Of a stretch of 64,000 bases of DNA, positions 52,672 to 60,482 are shown in pieces. The stretch spans positions 868,001 through 932,000 of the forward strand of contig NZ_JACHJY010000001.1 in NCBI RefSeq assembly GCF_014203895.1, given 5' to 3'. Every line of letters starts with the position of its first letter. Position 1 is the stretch's first letter. A program made the position numbers and the translations under genes. This DNA is from Streptomyces nymphaeiformis (GTDB lineage: Bacteria; Actinomycetota; Actinomycetes; Streptomycetales; Streptomycetaceae). The notes under the pieces are model-generated. The model had not been told where the DNA came from and did not search any database. It saw only the letters and a program-made list of their open reading frames with translations.

Positions 52672-53877
52672 CTACCCGCGCAGCACGATCGCCTGCCCGG
52701 CGACCACGAGGACGACCTGCTCGCACTCGTCCGCGAAGGCCGCGTTCAGCCTGCCCAGCTCGTCCCGGAACCGCCGCCCCGCCGCCGTGGCCGGCACGAC
52801 CCCCGAGCCGACCTCGTTCGTCACCACCACGACCGTACGGCTCGTCGCCCGCACCGCCGCCACCAGCTCCGCCGTCCGCTCCCGCAGCGCCGCCTGCCCG
52901 CCGTTCGCCCAGGTCTCGTCGTCCCACGCGCCGGCCCGGTCCATCGCGTCCGTCAGCCACAGCGACAGACAGTCGACCAGCAGCGCGGGACCGCCCTCCT
53001 CCGTCAGCAGCGGTACGAGCTCGCAGGTCTCGGCCGTACGCCACGAACCCGGCCGCCGCTCCCGGTGCAGCCCGATCCGCTCGGCCCACTCCGGATCGCC
53101 CTCCCGCGTGCCGCCCGTCGCCACGTACAGCACCTCGGGGAAGGTCTCCAGCCGCCGCTCGGCCTCCACCGACTTCCCCGACCTGGCCCCGCCCGTCACC
53201 AGCGTCCGCCGGGGCACCTCCGGCACCTCGTGGTAGTCGCCGATGTACAGCGTCGTCCCGTCCGGCACCGCCCGCGCCCCCGCCGCCGCGAGCCGCCGGT
53301 CCAGCTCGGCGCCCGCCGGCACGTCGTGGTCCAGGTGCACGGCGATCACCTCGGTCGCCGGACCGACCGCTCCCGTCGCCCGCAGCCGGGCCAGCCCGTC
53401 CGGCCGCCCGGTGACATCGGCGACGACCATGTCGTACGGCACGAGGTGCTCGTCCGCGATCCCGGCGGGCGCGCCACCCGGCGGCAGGTACAGCAGCCGC
53501 TCGCCGTCGGCGGAGACCACCTCGTACCCCGTCCCGGGGGAGTCCATCGACAACGCCCGCACCCGGTGCCCGCTGATCAGCGTCAACTCGCGTCCGTCCG
53601 GCACCCGCACGGCGGTGGGCAGCCCGGCCGGCACCTCGACGGCCGGCCCGTCGTGCGGATGCGACAGCAGCACCTGCCGCACCCCGACCAGCGAATGCCC
53701 CGACCGGGCGGCGGCGAGCGCGGCCCCCGGGGTCAGATCGAGCAGCAGGGCCCCGTCCACGAGCAGGGAGGTCGCGGCCCTCGCCCGCGCCCCACGGGAC
53801 AGCGCGCACACGGCGCAGGGGCAGTCGGGGCGGGGGAGTCCGAGGGGGGCGCCGGTGCCGAGCAGAGTCAGTTCCAC
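52672..53877 (-). CDS. cobU: MBL-fold / CobU fusion (adenosylcobinamide kinase-guanylyltransferase)
   Basis: 401 residues. The C-terminal ~175 residues are CobU: RRTLVTGGARSGKSVEAERRL (P-loop), ERIGLHRERRPGSWRTAE (guanylylated His), LLVDCLSLWLTD and VVVTNEVGSGVVPATAAGRRFRDELGRLN. The N-terminal ~225 residues are a metallo-beta-lactamase-like domain (VELTLLGTGAPLGLPRPDCPCAVC). Its metal motif reads LSHPHDGPA instead of HxHxDH, so the site looks incomplete although ADVTG and HLDHDVPAG remain. The GTG at 53877 follows GGGAGGA. Kinase and guanylyltransferase action on adenosylcobinamide is expected; the role of the fused domain is unknown. Precedes cobT. Confidence 0.93.
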   Translation of the reverse strand: MELTLLGTGAPLGLPRPDCPCAVCALSRGARARAATSLLVDGALLLDLTPGAALAAARSGHSLVGVRQVLLSHPHDGPAVEVPAGLPTAVRVPDGRELTLISGHRVRALSMDSPGTGYEVVSADGERLLYLPPGGAPAGIADEHLVPYDMVVADVTGRPDGLARLRATGAVGPATEVIAVHLDHDVPAGAELDRRLAAAGARAVPDGTTLYIGDYHEVPEVPRRTLVTGGARSGKSVEAERRLETFPEVLYVATGGTREGDPEWAERIGLHRERRPGSWRTAETCELVPLLTEEGGPALLVDCLSLWLTDAMDRAGAWDDETWANGGQAALRERTAELVAAVRATSRTVVVVTNEVGSGVVPATAAGRRFRDELGRLNAAFADECEQVVLVVAGQAIVLRG

Positions 53878-53968
53878 CCTCAGATCCTCCCGCGCCACCG
53901 CGAGGCGTGCGCGCCCGGCTACGCTGCGGGCAGGAAACCGATCATCCGGTGAGCGCCAGGAGGCTTGC

Positions 53969-54175
53969 ATGGCATGGACGTGGCGGTTCGAGAAGTCCGA
54001 CGGAACCGAGGTCGAGCCGGTGGTGACCCCTGAGGAGTTCACCACCCAGGGCGACGCGGAGAGCTGGATCGGCGAACACTGGCGTGACCTCCTGGGTGGC
54101 GGCGCGGACCAGGTGACGCTGTCGGAGGACGGGACGAAGATCTACGGCCCGATGCCGCTGGACGCGGAGGGCTAA
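53969..54175 (+). CDS. Small hypothetical protein
   Basis: 68 residues: MAWTWRFEKSDGTEVEPVV, then PEEFTTQGDAESWIGEHWRDLLGGGADQVTLSEDGTKIYGPMPLD. Acidic, single small alpha/beta domain, no known motif; similar short proteins are widespread in actinobacteria. AGGAGG lies just upstream of the ATG at 53969. It is divergent from the cobU fusion. Its stop codon lies only 7 bp from the terminal hairpin of the TnpB element that reads toward it, so the element has inserted directly behind this gene. Confidence 0.8.
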   Translation: MAWTWRFEKSDGTEVEPVVTPEEFTTQGDAESWIGEHWRDLLGGGADQVTLSEDGTKIYGPMPLDAEG

Positions 54176-54179
54176 GACT

Positions 54180-54420
54180 TGTTCCGCAATTCACCAGAGG
54201 GTGAGCTGCGGACTGCACGCCGGTCGGGTGCCGGGCGCTCCAGCGTGGTCGCGCACATGGCGCGGCTCATCTGGGGTTGCCCGGTCCCGTCGTTCGGCGG
54301 TTCGGTGAGCAGAGGCCCCGCTCTGACGCGGAACTGCCACGCGACCAGCACCCCGAGGGGTGTTCTGGCACGGTGTGGTTGACTCATTCAGGGCTTCTTC
54401 CAGCCCTTCTCCGTACGTGA
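54180..54420 (-). ncRNA. Probable TnpB omega-RNA (reRNA) scaffold
   Basis: The 3' end of the tnpB-like gene contains strong RNA structure: a CACCCC-TCG-GGGGTG-type hairpin near 54345-54362 and a terminal hairpin at 54182-54213 (TCCGCA...TGCGGA outer stem, TCACC/GGTGA inner stem, CTCT loop). In TnpB systems the guide RNA scaffold overlaps the gene's 3' end and the guide follows the terminal hairpin. Here the guide would be read into positions ~54180 down to ~54160. Boundaries are estimates. Confidence 0.45.
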
Positions 54421-56188
54421 TCTGTGCGTGCCGCGACCGGGCGGAGTCCAGTCGGGCGGTCTTGGGGTCGTCGGGGTCGGCCAGGTCCACGAAGGCGGCC
54501 AGAGCGGCGGAGACGAGATCCCGCTTGCCGACGAGTCCGCAGGCGATGCATTTGTGTTCCCGGTCCCGCAGCGTCTTGGTGACGCGCTCGCCGCACAGGC
54601 AGTGCTGCGACAGGGCCGTGGACCAGGTGGAGGCACGCACGAGACGGCCACCGGCGGCCCGGCACTCGATCTCCAGCGCGGAGACCAACATGCCCGGCGT
54701 GGTCTGGGAAAGGCGCTTGCCCCACAGCCGGTACCAGGTGCGGATATCACAGTCCTCCACCATCAGTACGGGGCCGTGGGCGGCGACGATCTCGCGGGCC
54801 ACGGCACGGGCCCGGTGACGCCGGTACTCGGCCGCGCCGGCGGCGGCTTCGGCCTGGCGGGCGCGCAGCTCCCGATAGCCGCTGGACAGCCGGTCGCGGC
54901 GGAACGCCTGCTTCGGCACCCCATCGGCACGGGAGTCGCGGGCGCCGCCCGGCACCGTGACCTTCTTGGGCTTCAGGCCCTGGGCGGCCCGGCGCTCGGC
55001 GCGGACGGCCTGCCGCTTGGACAGCCCGTACTGTGCGGCGTTCGTCGCCCGGCGGGAGCGCTCCAGCGCCCGAGCCCGGCCCCGCCGCTTTTTCGCCTCC
55101 CGCTCCAGCCGCGCCCGCTCCTGATCGGTCAACACGATCTCCGAGGACTCCGGCTTCCCTTCGGCGGGGTCCAGGGAGGCGGGGAAGGAGACGACGGAGA
55201 GGTTGGAGACGTTGCCGTCCACGCCGCCGATCCGGTCCAGCTCGGCAGCGCGCTGGCGCATCTGCCGGACGGCCGGGGAGGCGTAGCCGGGGCCGAGGAC
55301 CATCAGGTGTGCCTCGTACGCCCAGCCGCCCGACGCACCGGCCTTGCGGCGGCGTACCAAGTCCACCTTGTGCCAGCGGGCGCAGGCCGCAAGGAAGTGC
55401 CGTGCGCGGTCCTCCTGGCCCGGTCCCTGGGGGATGCGGACGGGGAGGACGAGGTCACCGCGTTTGCCGTCCGGGCCGCCCGCGAACACCACGGCGAGCG
55501 GGCCGGTGTGGTCCCACCAGGTAGCTTTGCGAGTGCCCCTGCCGATGGGGATCTTGCCGTCCGGCTTGGCCGGTGTCGGCATCCGGCGGGGCTGCACCAA
55601 GGCGTGTCGGCCCCCGCCTGCGTAGGCCGTGGCGTGGCCATGGAAGGTGCCGACCAGGCGGAAGGTCTCCCACTTGTTCACGATGGTGTGAGACCGGGCA
55701 CGGCCCGGAATCCGGGTGAAGTCGTACCAGCGACCCACGCGGGGGCGGCCGTGGCGGTTTCCCGCGCTATCGGCGAACAGGTGCCGCTGCACGCCGTTCC
55801 ACACCTGGTCGGCCATGTGCATGACCAGGGCCTTGGAGGCGTGGTGCTTGAGGTGCCCCGCATCCTCAAGATGCTTGTACGCGCACCGCTCCAGGCCCTC
55901 ACGGGACAGGCCGAGGCGCTGCCGTGCGGCCTTCGCTCCGTGAGTGTCGCGCTCGTGTCTGGCGGCCCAGTACGCGTCGACCTTGGCGCGGGCGTCGCGC
56001 TGGACGGCCCGCTTAACCGACCACATCGCGCCGAACAGCTTGTCCAACCGGTCAAGGTCGGCGGGATCGGTGACGGCCAGGGGCAGCACCATCACGGACA
56101 CGATCCCGCCGTCGGGCTTGGTCCACTTCGGGGCCTTGTTCTTGCCTCGGAACTTCCCCTGCATCTGGGCATGCTGCATGACCGTCAC
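54191..56188 (-). CDS. TnpB-like RNA-guided RuvC nuclease (lone, IS605/IS607 OrfB type)
   Basis: 665 residues. The RuvC-like nuclease is split in the usual way: IGGVDGNVSNLSVV (Asp324), VLMVEDCDIRTWYR (Glu478) and GKRDLVSAALAAF (Asp557), with a zinc ribbon HCLCGERV...CIACG (Cys530, 532, 547, 550) between the last two. All three catalytic acids are present, so it may be active. The N-terminal ~320 residues (LDKLFGAMWSVKRAVQRDA; beta-rich WED-like part) are longer than in compact TnpBs of ~400 residues, and the last ~65 residues are basic low-complexity sequence over the RNA scaffold. No tnpA or serine recombinase is adjacent. ATG 56188 follows GGGAGG. Confidence 0.88.
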   Translation of the reverse strand: MTVMQHAQMQGKFRGKNKAPKWTKPDGGIVSVMVLPLAVTDPADLDRLDKLFGAMWSVKRAVQRDARAKVDAYWAARHERDTHGAKAARQRLGLSREGLERCAYKHLEDAGHLKHHASKALVMHMADQVWNGVQRHLFADSAGNRHGRPRVGRWYDFTRIPGRARSHTIVNKWETFRLVGTFHGHATAYAGGGRHALVQPRRMPTPAKPDGKIPIGRGTRKATWWDHTGPLAVVFAGGPDGKRGDLVLPVRIPQGPGQEDRARHFLAACARWHKVDLVRRRKAGASGGWAYEAHLMVLGPGYASPAVRQMRQRAAELDRIGGVDGNVSNLSVVSFPASLDPAEGKPESSEIVLTDQERARLEREAKKRRGRARALERSRRATNAAQYGLSKRQAVRAERRAAQGLKPKKVTVPGGARDSRADGVPKQAFRRDRLSSGYRELRARQAEAAAGAAEYRRHRARAVAREIVAAHGPVLMVEDCDIRTWYRLWGKRLSQTTPGMLVSALEIECRAAGGRLVRASTWSTALSQHCLCGERVTKTLRDREHKCIACGLVGKRDLVSAALAAFVDLADPDDPKTARLDSARSRHAQITYGEGLEEALNESTTPCQNTPRGAGRVAVPRQSGASAHRTAERRDRATPDEPRHVRDHAGAPGTRPACSPQLTLW

Positions 56189-56375
56189 CTCCCTTCAAAA
56201 TGGCCGTGTTAATACTCTGTAAGCCCTTAGCGTGCGAACGGGGGGCAGCGGGCCGCTGACGTACTACCAGGGGAAGTGCCGCCGACTGGGGTGACGGCGG
56301 TGCATGGCGGCCCGCATGGCACGCACCCCTCGGTCACAGCTCTGGGTAGCCGAGGCCCCTCGCATCTCGCGCGCG
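56189..56375. other. Region between the TnpB gene and small island genes
   Basis: 187 bp. It should contain the left end and promoter of the tnpB element; an AT-rich stretch (GTGTTAATACTCTGTAAG near 56207) is the likeliest promoter or end. A short minus-strand frame runs through part of it (56264 upward) but overlaps the next gene and is not convincing. Confidence 0.4.
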
Positions 56376-56630
56376 TCATGAATCTGGGCCCCCTTCCGAG
56401 GGTTCCTCGGCGGGCGATGCCTCACGCCACAGGACGGGCCCGATGTTGTCAACCGCCGTCGTCCAGGCGACACCGGTGGCGGGCTGGACGTATGCGATAC
56501 GCAGGAGTCGGCCGCCGTGCCACTCGTGAACGACGGCCGTCAGCACTCCTTCGCCTCGGCTGGCGATGTCGCGAACCCTCCGGTGAAGGAGGGGGTGACC
56601 ATCCCCGCCCTCGGCGCCGGGCGCGCTCAT
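56376..56630 (-). CDS. Small hypothetical protein (island)
   Basis: 84 residues from the ATG at 56630: MSAPGAEGGDGHPLLHRRVRDI, then GVLTAVVHEWHGGRLLRIAYVQPATGVAWTTAVDNIGPV. It looks like a compact beta-rich protein of unknown family. Its start overlaps the stop of the upstream 48-aa gene as ATGA, so the two are coupled. The pair is divergent from the UTRA genes; similar small-gene pairs beside GntR-type regulators are common in Streptomyces accessory DNA. Function unknown. Confidence 0.65.
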   Translation of the reverse strand: MSAPGAEGGDGHPLLHRRVRDIASRGEGVLTAVVHEWHGGRLLRIAYVQPATGVAWTTAVDNIGPVLWREASPAEEPSEGGPDS

Positions 56631-56773
56631 CGTTCGGGCTCCTCGCAGGCGTCGAACCACCGGTCGAGGAACTTCTGCCACCCGGCCTCGGCGCGAGCTC
56701 GGAGAGCCGGGCTCAAGCCCTCCGGTGGTACGGGAACACCATGCTGCGCCTCGTCAGCATCCGTCGCTTCCAT
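56627..56773 (-). CDS. Small hypothetical protein (island), 48 aa
   Basis: 48 residues, acidic: MEATDADEAQHGVPVPPEG, then LRARAEAGWQKFLDRWFDACEEPER. A single helix is likely. The ATG at 56773 is chosen because the in-frame extension to 56845 would read through the operator repeats. It is translationally coupled to the 84-aa gene. The start lies just downstream of AT-rich palindromes, so the regulator at 57428 or its partner probably controls it. Confidence 0.55.
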   Translation of the reverse strand: MEATDADEAQHGVPVPPEGLSPALRARAEAGWQKFLDRWFDACEEPER

Positions 56774-56779
56774 GGCGAT

Positions 56780-56822
56780 GACTTTAAGTGAAAACGACTT
56801 TAAGTCGCAAGCGATTAAGGTC
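56780..56822. promoter_or_regulatory. AT-rich tandem palindromes, probable GntR operator
   Basis: GACTTTAAGTG at 56780, the palindrome GACTTTAAGTC at 56796 and a weaker GATTAAGGTC at 56813 are spaced 16-17 bp. They lie between divergent small genes and the UTRA pair, and the AT content stands out sharply. Confidence 0.6.
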
Positions 56823-56882
56823 AGGTTTCCGGTGGGGGCGAGCAAGTAGGGTCACTGGCAACAGTGAGCCGGAGGTAGGAAC

Positions 56883-57428
56883 ATGTCGGGCGATGCATGG
56901 ATCAGCGACACCGCGCCATATCTGGCCCCGCGCAAGCCCGGTCAGAGCGACGCATGGAGCGACGAGGCCTCTCGCCGTGGGCGCCGTGGCGGCCAACGGC
57001 TTCTCCAGGCAGGCGAAGTGGATGCCCCGGACGCGGTCCGCGCCGCCCTGCGGTTGTCCGCATCTGAGCGCGTGATCGTCAGGCGTCGGCTGATCCTCCT
57101 CGACGACCAGCCCGTAGAGCTGGCCGACTCCTACTACCCCGTACCCATCGCCGCAGGCACGCCCCTGGCGGAACCGGGCAAGGTGCCCGGCGGCGCCGTC
57201 ACCCTGCTCAAGGAGCTCGGATACACCGGCGCCGAAGTCGTTGAGGACGTGAGCGCCGCCCTCGCCACCACGGAGGAGCGCGAGCACCTGGGCCTGCCCG
57301 AGGGCAGCGCCGTCCTCCACCTGCTCCGCCTGACACAGACCGCCGACGGAACACCGATGGAGGCGTCCCTGATGACCATGCCGGCCGGCAGGCACCTCAC
57401 GTACCGGCTCGGGAAGCAGGGCGTGTGA
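56883..57428 (+). CDS. UTRA-domain protein lacking a DNA-binding domain
   Basis: 181 residues. The UTRA ligand domain is seen from ~residue 45: GQRLLQAGEVDAPDAVRAALRL, RVIVRRRLILLDDQPVELADSYYPV, GTPLAEPGKVPGG, EDVSAALATTEEREHLGLPEGSAVLHLLRLTQTADGTPMEASLMTMPA. The N-terminus has only ~45 residues (SGDAWISDTAPYLAPRKPGQ) and no winged helix. It ends in a TGATG overlap with the next gene, a full GntR-UTRA regulator with a similar ligand domain, so a heterodimer or a modulator role is plausible. AGGTAGG precedes the ATG. Confidence 0.85.
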   Translation: MSGDAWISDTAPYLAPRKPGQSDAWSDEASRRGRRGGQRLLQAGEVDAPDAVRAALRLSASERVIVRRRLILLDDQPVELADSYYPVPIAAGTPLAEPGKVPGGAVTLLKELGYTGAEVVEDVSAALATTEEREHLGLPEGSAVLHLLRLTQTADGTPMEASLMTMPAGRHLTYRLGKQGV

Positions 57429-58195
57429 TGGCGAAGGAGTTCAAGGACCCGAGATCGCCGCACCAGAAGATCGCGGCGGAGCTCCGGCGGCAGATCACCC
57501 GCGGAGACCTCCCTCCGGGAAGCAAGCTGGGCTCGACGGCCGAGCTGATGGAGCAGTACGGCGGCGTGGCCAACACGACCGTCCAGAAGGCCCTCCAGAT
57601 GCTGAAGGCCGAGGGACTCCTCGAAGGACTCCCGGGCAAGGGCGTATACGTGCGGCAGCACGCCCAGCAGTCCGTCGAACCGATCGCCTACATGAGGCCG
57701 GCAGGGCCGGGCGAGCCCTACCCCTGGATGTCCGAAGCCGCGAAACGCCGGCAGGTCGGCAGGTCCCAGCTCCTCGATGTCGAGGTCGTCGTCCCGCCGA
57801 AGGAGGTGGCCGAGGCCCTGCAATTGGAGGATGGCGAGCGAGCTGCGCTTCGCAAGCAGGTTCTCTTCCTGGACGAGGAGCCGACCGAACTCACGAGGTC
57901 GTACTACCCGCTGAGCCTGGTCGAGGGCACGGCCATCCTGGAGAAGAAGCGGATTCGAGGCGGTACGCCCACGCTGCTCGACGCGATGGGTCTTCCCCCG
58001 CGCGAGTTCGTGGACGAGCTGTCGTCCGAGATCCCGACGGAGGAGGAAGTCGTGGCGCTGGAGCTCCCGAAGGACATGCCCGTACTGGTGGCCTTCCGGG
58101 TGGTCTATTCCGACGCCCGGCGTCCGATCGAGGTCACACTGATGACGAAGGCTGCGCACCGTTACCGGATGCGCTACAGGCTGCCTGTGACATAG
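57428..58195 (+). CDS. GntR family (HutC/UTRA) transcriptional regulator
   Basis: 255 residues. The N-terminal winged helix is PHQKIAAELRRQITRGDLPPGSKLGSTAELMEQYGGVANTTVQKALQMLKAEGLLEGLPGKGVYVR (~11-76). The UTRA domain follows: EPTELTRSYYPLSLVEGTAIL, DELSSEIPTEEEVVALELPKDMPVLVAFRVVYSDARRPIEVTLMTKA. Start ATG at 57428 overlaps the upstream UTRA-only stop. Regulators of this kind control small loci or integrative-element transfer genes (KorSA-like) in Streptomyces; here the likely target is the divergent operator region. Confidence 0.9.
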   Translation: MAKEFKDPRSPHQKIAAELRRQITRGDLPPGSKLGSTAELMEQYGGVANTTVQKALQMLKAEGLLEGLPGKGVYVRQHAQQSVEPIAYMRPAGPGEPYPWMSEAAKRRQVGRSQLLDVEVVVPPKEVAEALQLEDGERAALRKQVLFLDEEPTELTRSYYPLSLVEGTAILEKKRIRGGTPTLLDAMGLPPREFVDELSSEIPTEEEVVALELPKDMPVLVAFRVVYSDARRPIEVTLMTKAAHRYRMRYRLPVT

Positions 58196-58227
58196 GTACG
58201 TCTTCGCCGACCTCCCTGCGACCATGC

Positions 58228-58446
58228 CCAACCAGGTGACCGGTCACCAACTGCTCATCGGAGGCCGGGCCTGCTGCAGAGCACCCGAGGTCATCACCGG
58301 TAAGACGAGGAGCAAGCCGTTCGCCAAACGGCGGGCACAGGCCGAACACGCCCTCGCCCGCCTCAAGGACTTCGAGGCACTGAGGTGATACCGCCCGCGC
58401 CGTCCCCGTCCTCCACACCCTCAAGACCGGCTACCGGCAAGAGTTG
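58228..58446 (+). pseudogene. Remnant of a DDE (IS5-like) transposase C-terminus
   Basis: From ATG 58228 the frame reads MPNQVTGHQLLIGGRACCRA, then ITGKTRSKPFAKRRAQAEHALARLKDFEALR and a stop at 58386-58388. The KPFAKRRAQAEHALARLKDFEALR stretch is typical of the end of DDE-type IS5 transposases. Similarity seems to continue in another frame (ARAVPVLHTLKTG), implying a frameshift. The N-terminal catalytic part is absent, so the gene is dead. It marks the right side of the inserted region. Confidence 0.6.
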
Positions 58447-58490
58447 ACGTACCCCCGTTGTGGGCCCCCGCAGAGGCGAGGCCCGGCGGG

Positions 58491-59564
58491 CTACAGTTCG
58501 CCCAGTGTGACCTGGGCCTTGTGCGTCGACCCGCCCCGGACGTACTCCACCGTCACCTCGTCCCCCGGCTGCATCGCCGCCAGCGCCTCCGCCAGCGACG
58601 TGATCGTCGTGATCTCGGTCTCGCCGAGGCGGGTGATCACGTCGCCCGGCTTCAGGCCCGCCTTCCCCGCCGCCCCGTCCGCCGGCGCCTCGACGATCGC
58701 GACGCCCGCCGGCTCGTAGTTGTCGTCGAGGACCGTACGGCCGGTGATGTTGAGGGCCGCCCGCCCCGAGTCCGTCACCTTGCCGTTCTTGATGATCTGG
58801 TCCGCGACCGTCCGCACCATCGACGCGGGGATCGCGAAGCCGATGCCGGGCGCCGAGCCGCCGCCGAGTTCGGGGTCGGTCGCGGCGAGCGTCGGGATGC
58901 CGATGACCTCGCTGTCGAGGTTCACGAGGGCGCCCCCGCTGTTGCCGGGGTTGATCGCGGCCGACGTCTGGACCATGTTCGCGATGGTCGCGCCCGTGCC
59001 GCCGCCGGCCCGCCCCTCGCTGACCGTGCGGCCGGTCGCGGAGACGATGCCCTGGGTGACGCTGCCGGACAGGCCGAGGGGGGAGCCCATGGCGAGCACG
59101 ATCTGCCCCATGTCGACCTCGGCGGAGTCGCCGAACCGCGCGGCCTTCAGCCCCTGCGGCACGGTGTCCAGCTTGAGCACGGCGAGGTCCTGCTCGGGGT
59201 ACGAGGAGACGAGCCGTGCCGTCACGGACTGCCCGCCGGTCGCCGCCGTGACCTTGAAGCTCTTCTCCTGGCCGACCACGTGCGCGTTGGTGACGATGTG
59301 CCCCTTGTCGTCGTAGACGACCCCGGAGCCGAGGCTGTTCGACGCCTCGATCTGGACGACCGACGGCAGGACGTTCCTGATGACGGTCTGGTAGTCGTCC
59401 TGGAGCTCGTTGGAGACGTGCGGCACCGGCGTCTGGGTGGAGCGCTCCGGTGCGGCCGCGCCCCCGGCGGAGGAACAGCCGCCGACCAGTGCGACGGCGC
59501 AGGCCCCGGCGGCGAGGGGAAGGAGGACACGGCGGGCACGGACACGGGCACGGAAGACGTCCAT
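58491..59564 (-). CDS. HtrA-like S1C serine protease lipoprotein with PDZ domain
   Basis: 357 residues. The signal RVLLPLAAGACAVALVGGC contains the lipobox VGGC, so the protein is probably anchored to the outer face of the membrane. The trypsin-like domain shows the triad as His in IVTNAHVVG, Asp in EQDLAVLKLD and Ser in INPGNSGGALV. A PDZ domain follows (GVAIVEAPADGAAGKAGLKPGDVITRLGETEITTI). A housekeeping role in envelope protein quality control is likely. Start ATG 59564. On the same strand, a methyltransferase and the DUF3043 gene lie upstream, with pspA nearby, a neighbourhood devoted to envelope stress. Confidence 0.93.
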   Translation of the reverse strand: MDVFRARVRARRVLLPLAAGACAVALVGGCSSAGGAAAPERSTQTPVPHVSNELQDDYQTVIRNVLPSVVQIEASNSLGSGVVYDDKGHIVTNAHVVGQEKSFKVTAATGGQSVTARLVSSYPEQDLAVLKLDTVPQGLKAARFGDSAEVDMGQIVLAMGSPLGLSGSVTQGIVSATGRTVSEGRAGGGTGATIANMVQTSAAINPGNSGGALVNLDSEVIGIPTLAATDPELGGGSAPGIGFAIPASMVRTVADQIIKNGKVTDSGRAALNITGRTVLDDNYEPAGVAIVEAPADGAAGKAGLKPGDVITRLGETEITTITSLAEALAAMQPGDEVTVEYVRGGSTHKAQVTLGEL

Positions 59565-59636
59565 GTCCGGAGTATCCGATTCCGCCCTGGCCCCGGCCCG
59601 GCGAGCGCACCCGATCAGGGGTGCGCGACCACGGCC

Positions 59637-60482
59637 CTAACCCCGGACCCCGCACAGGTGCAGCAACGCCGCGATCCGCCGGTACGGTTCCGTGCGCCCG
59701 GCCCGGTCCTCGGCGGCGAGCAGCCGCTCCAGTTCCTCGGCGGCGGGCAGGCCCGCGTCGGCGGGGACGTCGTCCGTGAAGACCCGGACGCCGTACCAGG
59801 CGTGCAGCGGCGCGGCGATCCCCGCGAGCGTCGACGTGAGCGCGTCCAGCCGGTCGGCCCGCACCTTCACGCCGTTGTCGTCCGTGTAGACGTCCGAGTC
59901 GAAGGCCGCGAGCGCCCCCGACCAGTCCCCGGCGAGACCCGGCCGCATCGACAGGGCCTCCGCGTTCCGTACCACCAGGGACAGCAGGCCGCCGGGGGCC
60001 AGCATCCGGGCCAGGCCGGCGAGCAGCGCGTCGGGCTCGTCCGCGTACATGAGCACGCCGTGGCAGAGGACCACGTCGAAACTGCCGGGCAGGAAGTGCA
60101 CCCCGGTCTCGCGCCCGTCGCCCTCGATCATCCGGACCCGCTCGCGGATCCCGGCGGGCTCCGTCGCCAGCGACTCACGGGCCGCCTTCAGGAGGTCCGG
60201 ATCGGCCTCCAGGCCGGTCACGGTGTGTCCGGCGCGGGCGAGGCGCAGGGCCTGGGTGCCCTGACCCATGCCCGCGTCGAGGATCCGCAGCCGCTGTCCC
60301 ACCGGGTAGCGGCTGGTTATCTGCTCGTCGAGCTGACGGGCGACTATCTCCTGCCGGATGGTGTCGCGCAGCCCGCCGGGACCGGCGGGCCAGTGCGCGA
60401 CGACGGGCAGCACGGGGCCGCCCGACTCCGACGTGGCCTCGCCGAACGCGCGCCCGTCGAACTCCGAGCTGTCGGCGCTCAG
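59637..60482 (-). CDS. SAM-dependent methyltransferase (class I)
   Basis: 281 residues. LRILDAGMGQGTQALRLARAGHTVTGLEADPDLL is the SAM-binding motif, VRMIEGDGRETG and FDVVLCHGVLMYADEPDALL complete the fold; CmoA/UbiE-like. No in-frame ATG, GTG or TTG lies near the natural N-terminus. A CTG at 60482 overlaps the upstream stop as CTGA with GGAGAG just before it, and the following SADSSEFDGRAFGEA looks like a genuine N-terminus, so I favour CTG. Otherwise a GTG at 60413 would drop 23 residues. Substrate unknown. Confidence 0.85.
   Translation of the reverse strand: MSADSSEFDGRAFGEATSESGGPVLPVVAHWPAGPGGLRDTIRQEIVARQLDEQITSRYPVGQRLRILDAGMGQGTQALRLARAGHTVTGLEADPDLLKAARESLATEPAGIRERVRMIEGDGRETGVHFLPGSFDVVLCHGVLMYADEPDALLAGLARMLAPGGLLSLVVRNAEALSMRPGLAGDWSGALAAFDSDVYTDDNGVKVRADRLDALTSTLAGIAAPLHAWYGVRVFTDDVPADAGLPAAEELERLLAAEDRAGRTEPYRRIAALLHLCGVRG

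Noticed and set aside
54179..54382. A small plus-strand ORF at the 3' end of tnpB
   Set aside because: It is antisense to the structured 3' end of the TnpB locus and is better explained by omega-RNA sequence.
56264..56473. A 69-residue minus-strand frame ending HPSRRHFPW
   Set aside because: It overlaps the better-supported 84-aa gene out of frame, has no clear ribosome site and is Arg/Pro-rich as expected of a shadow frame.
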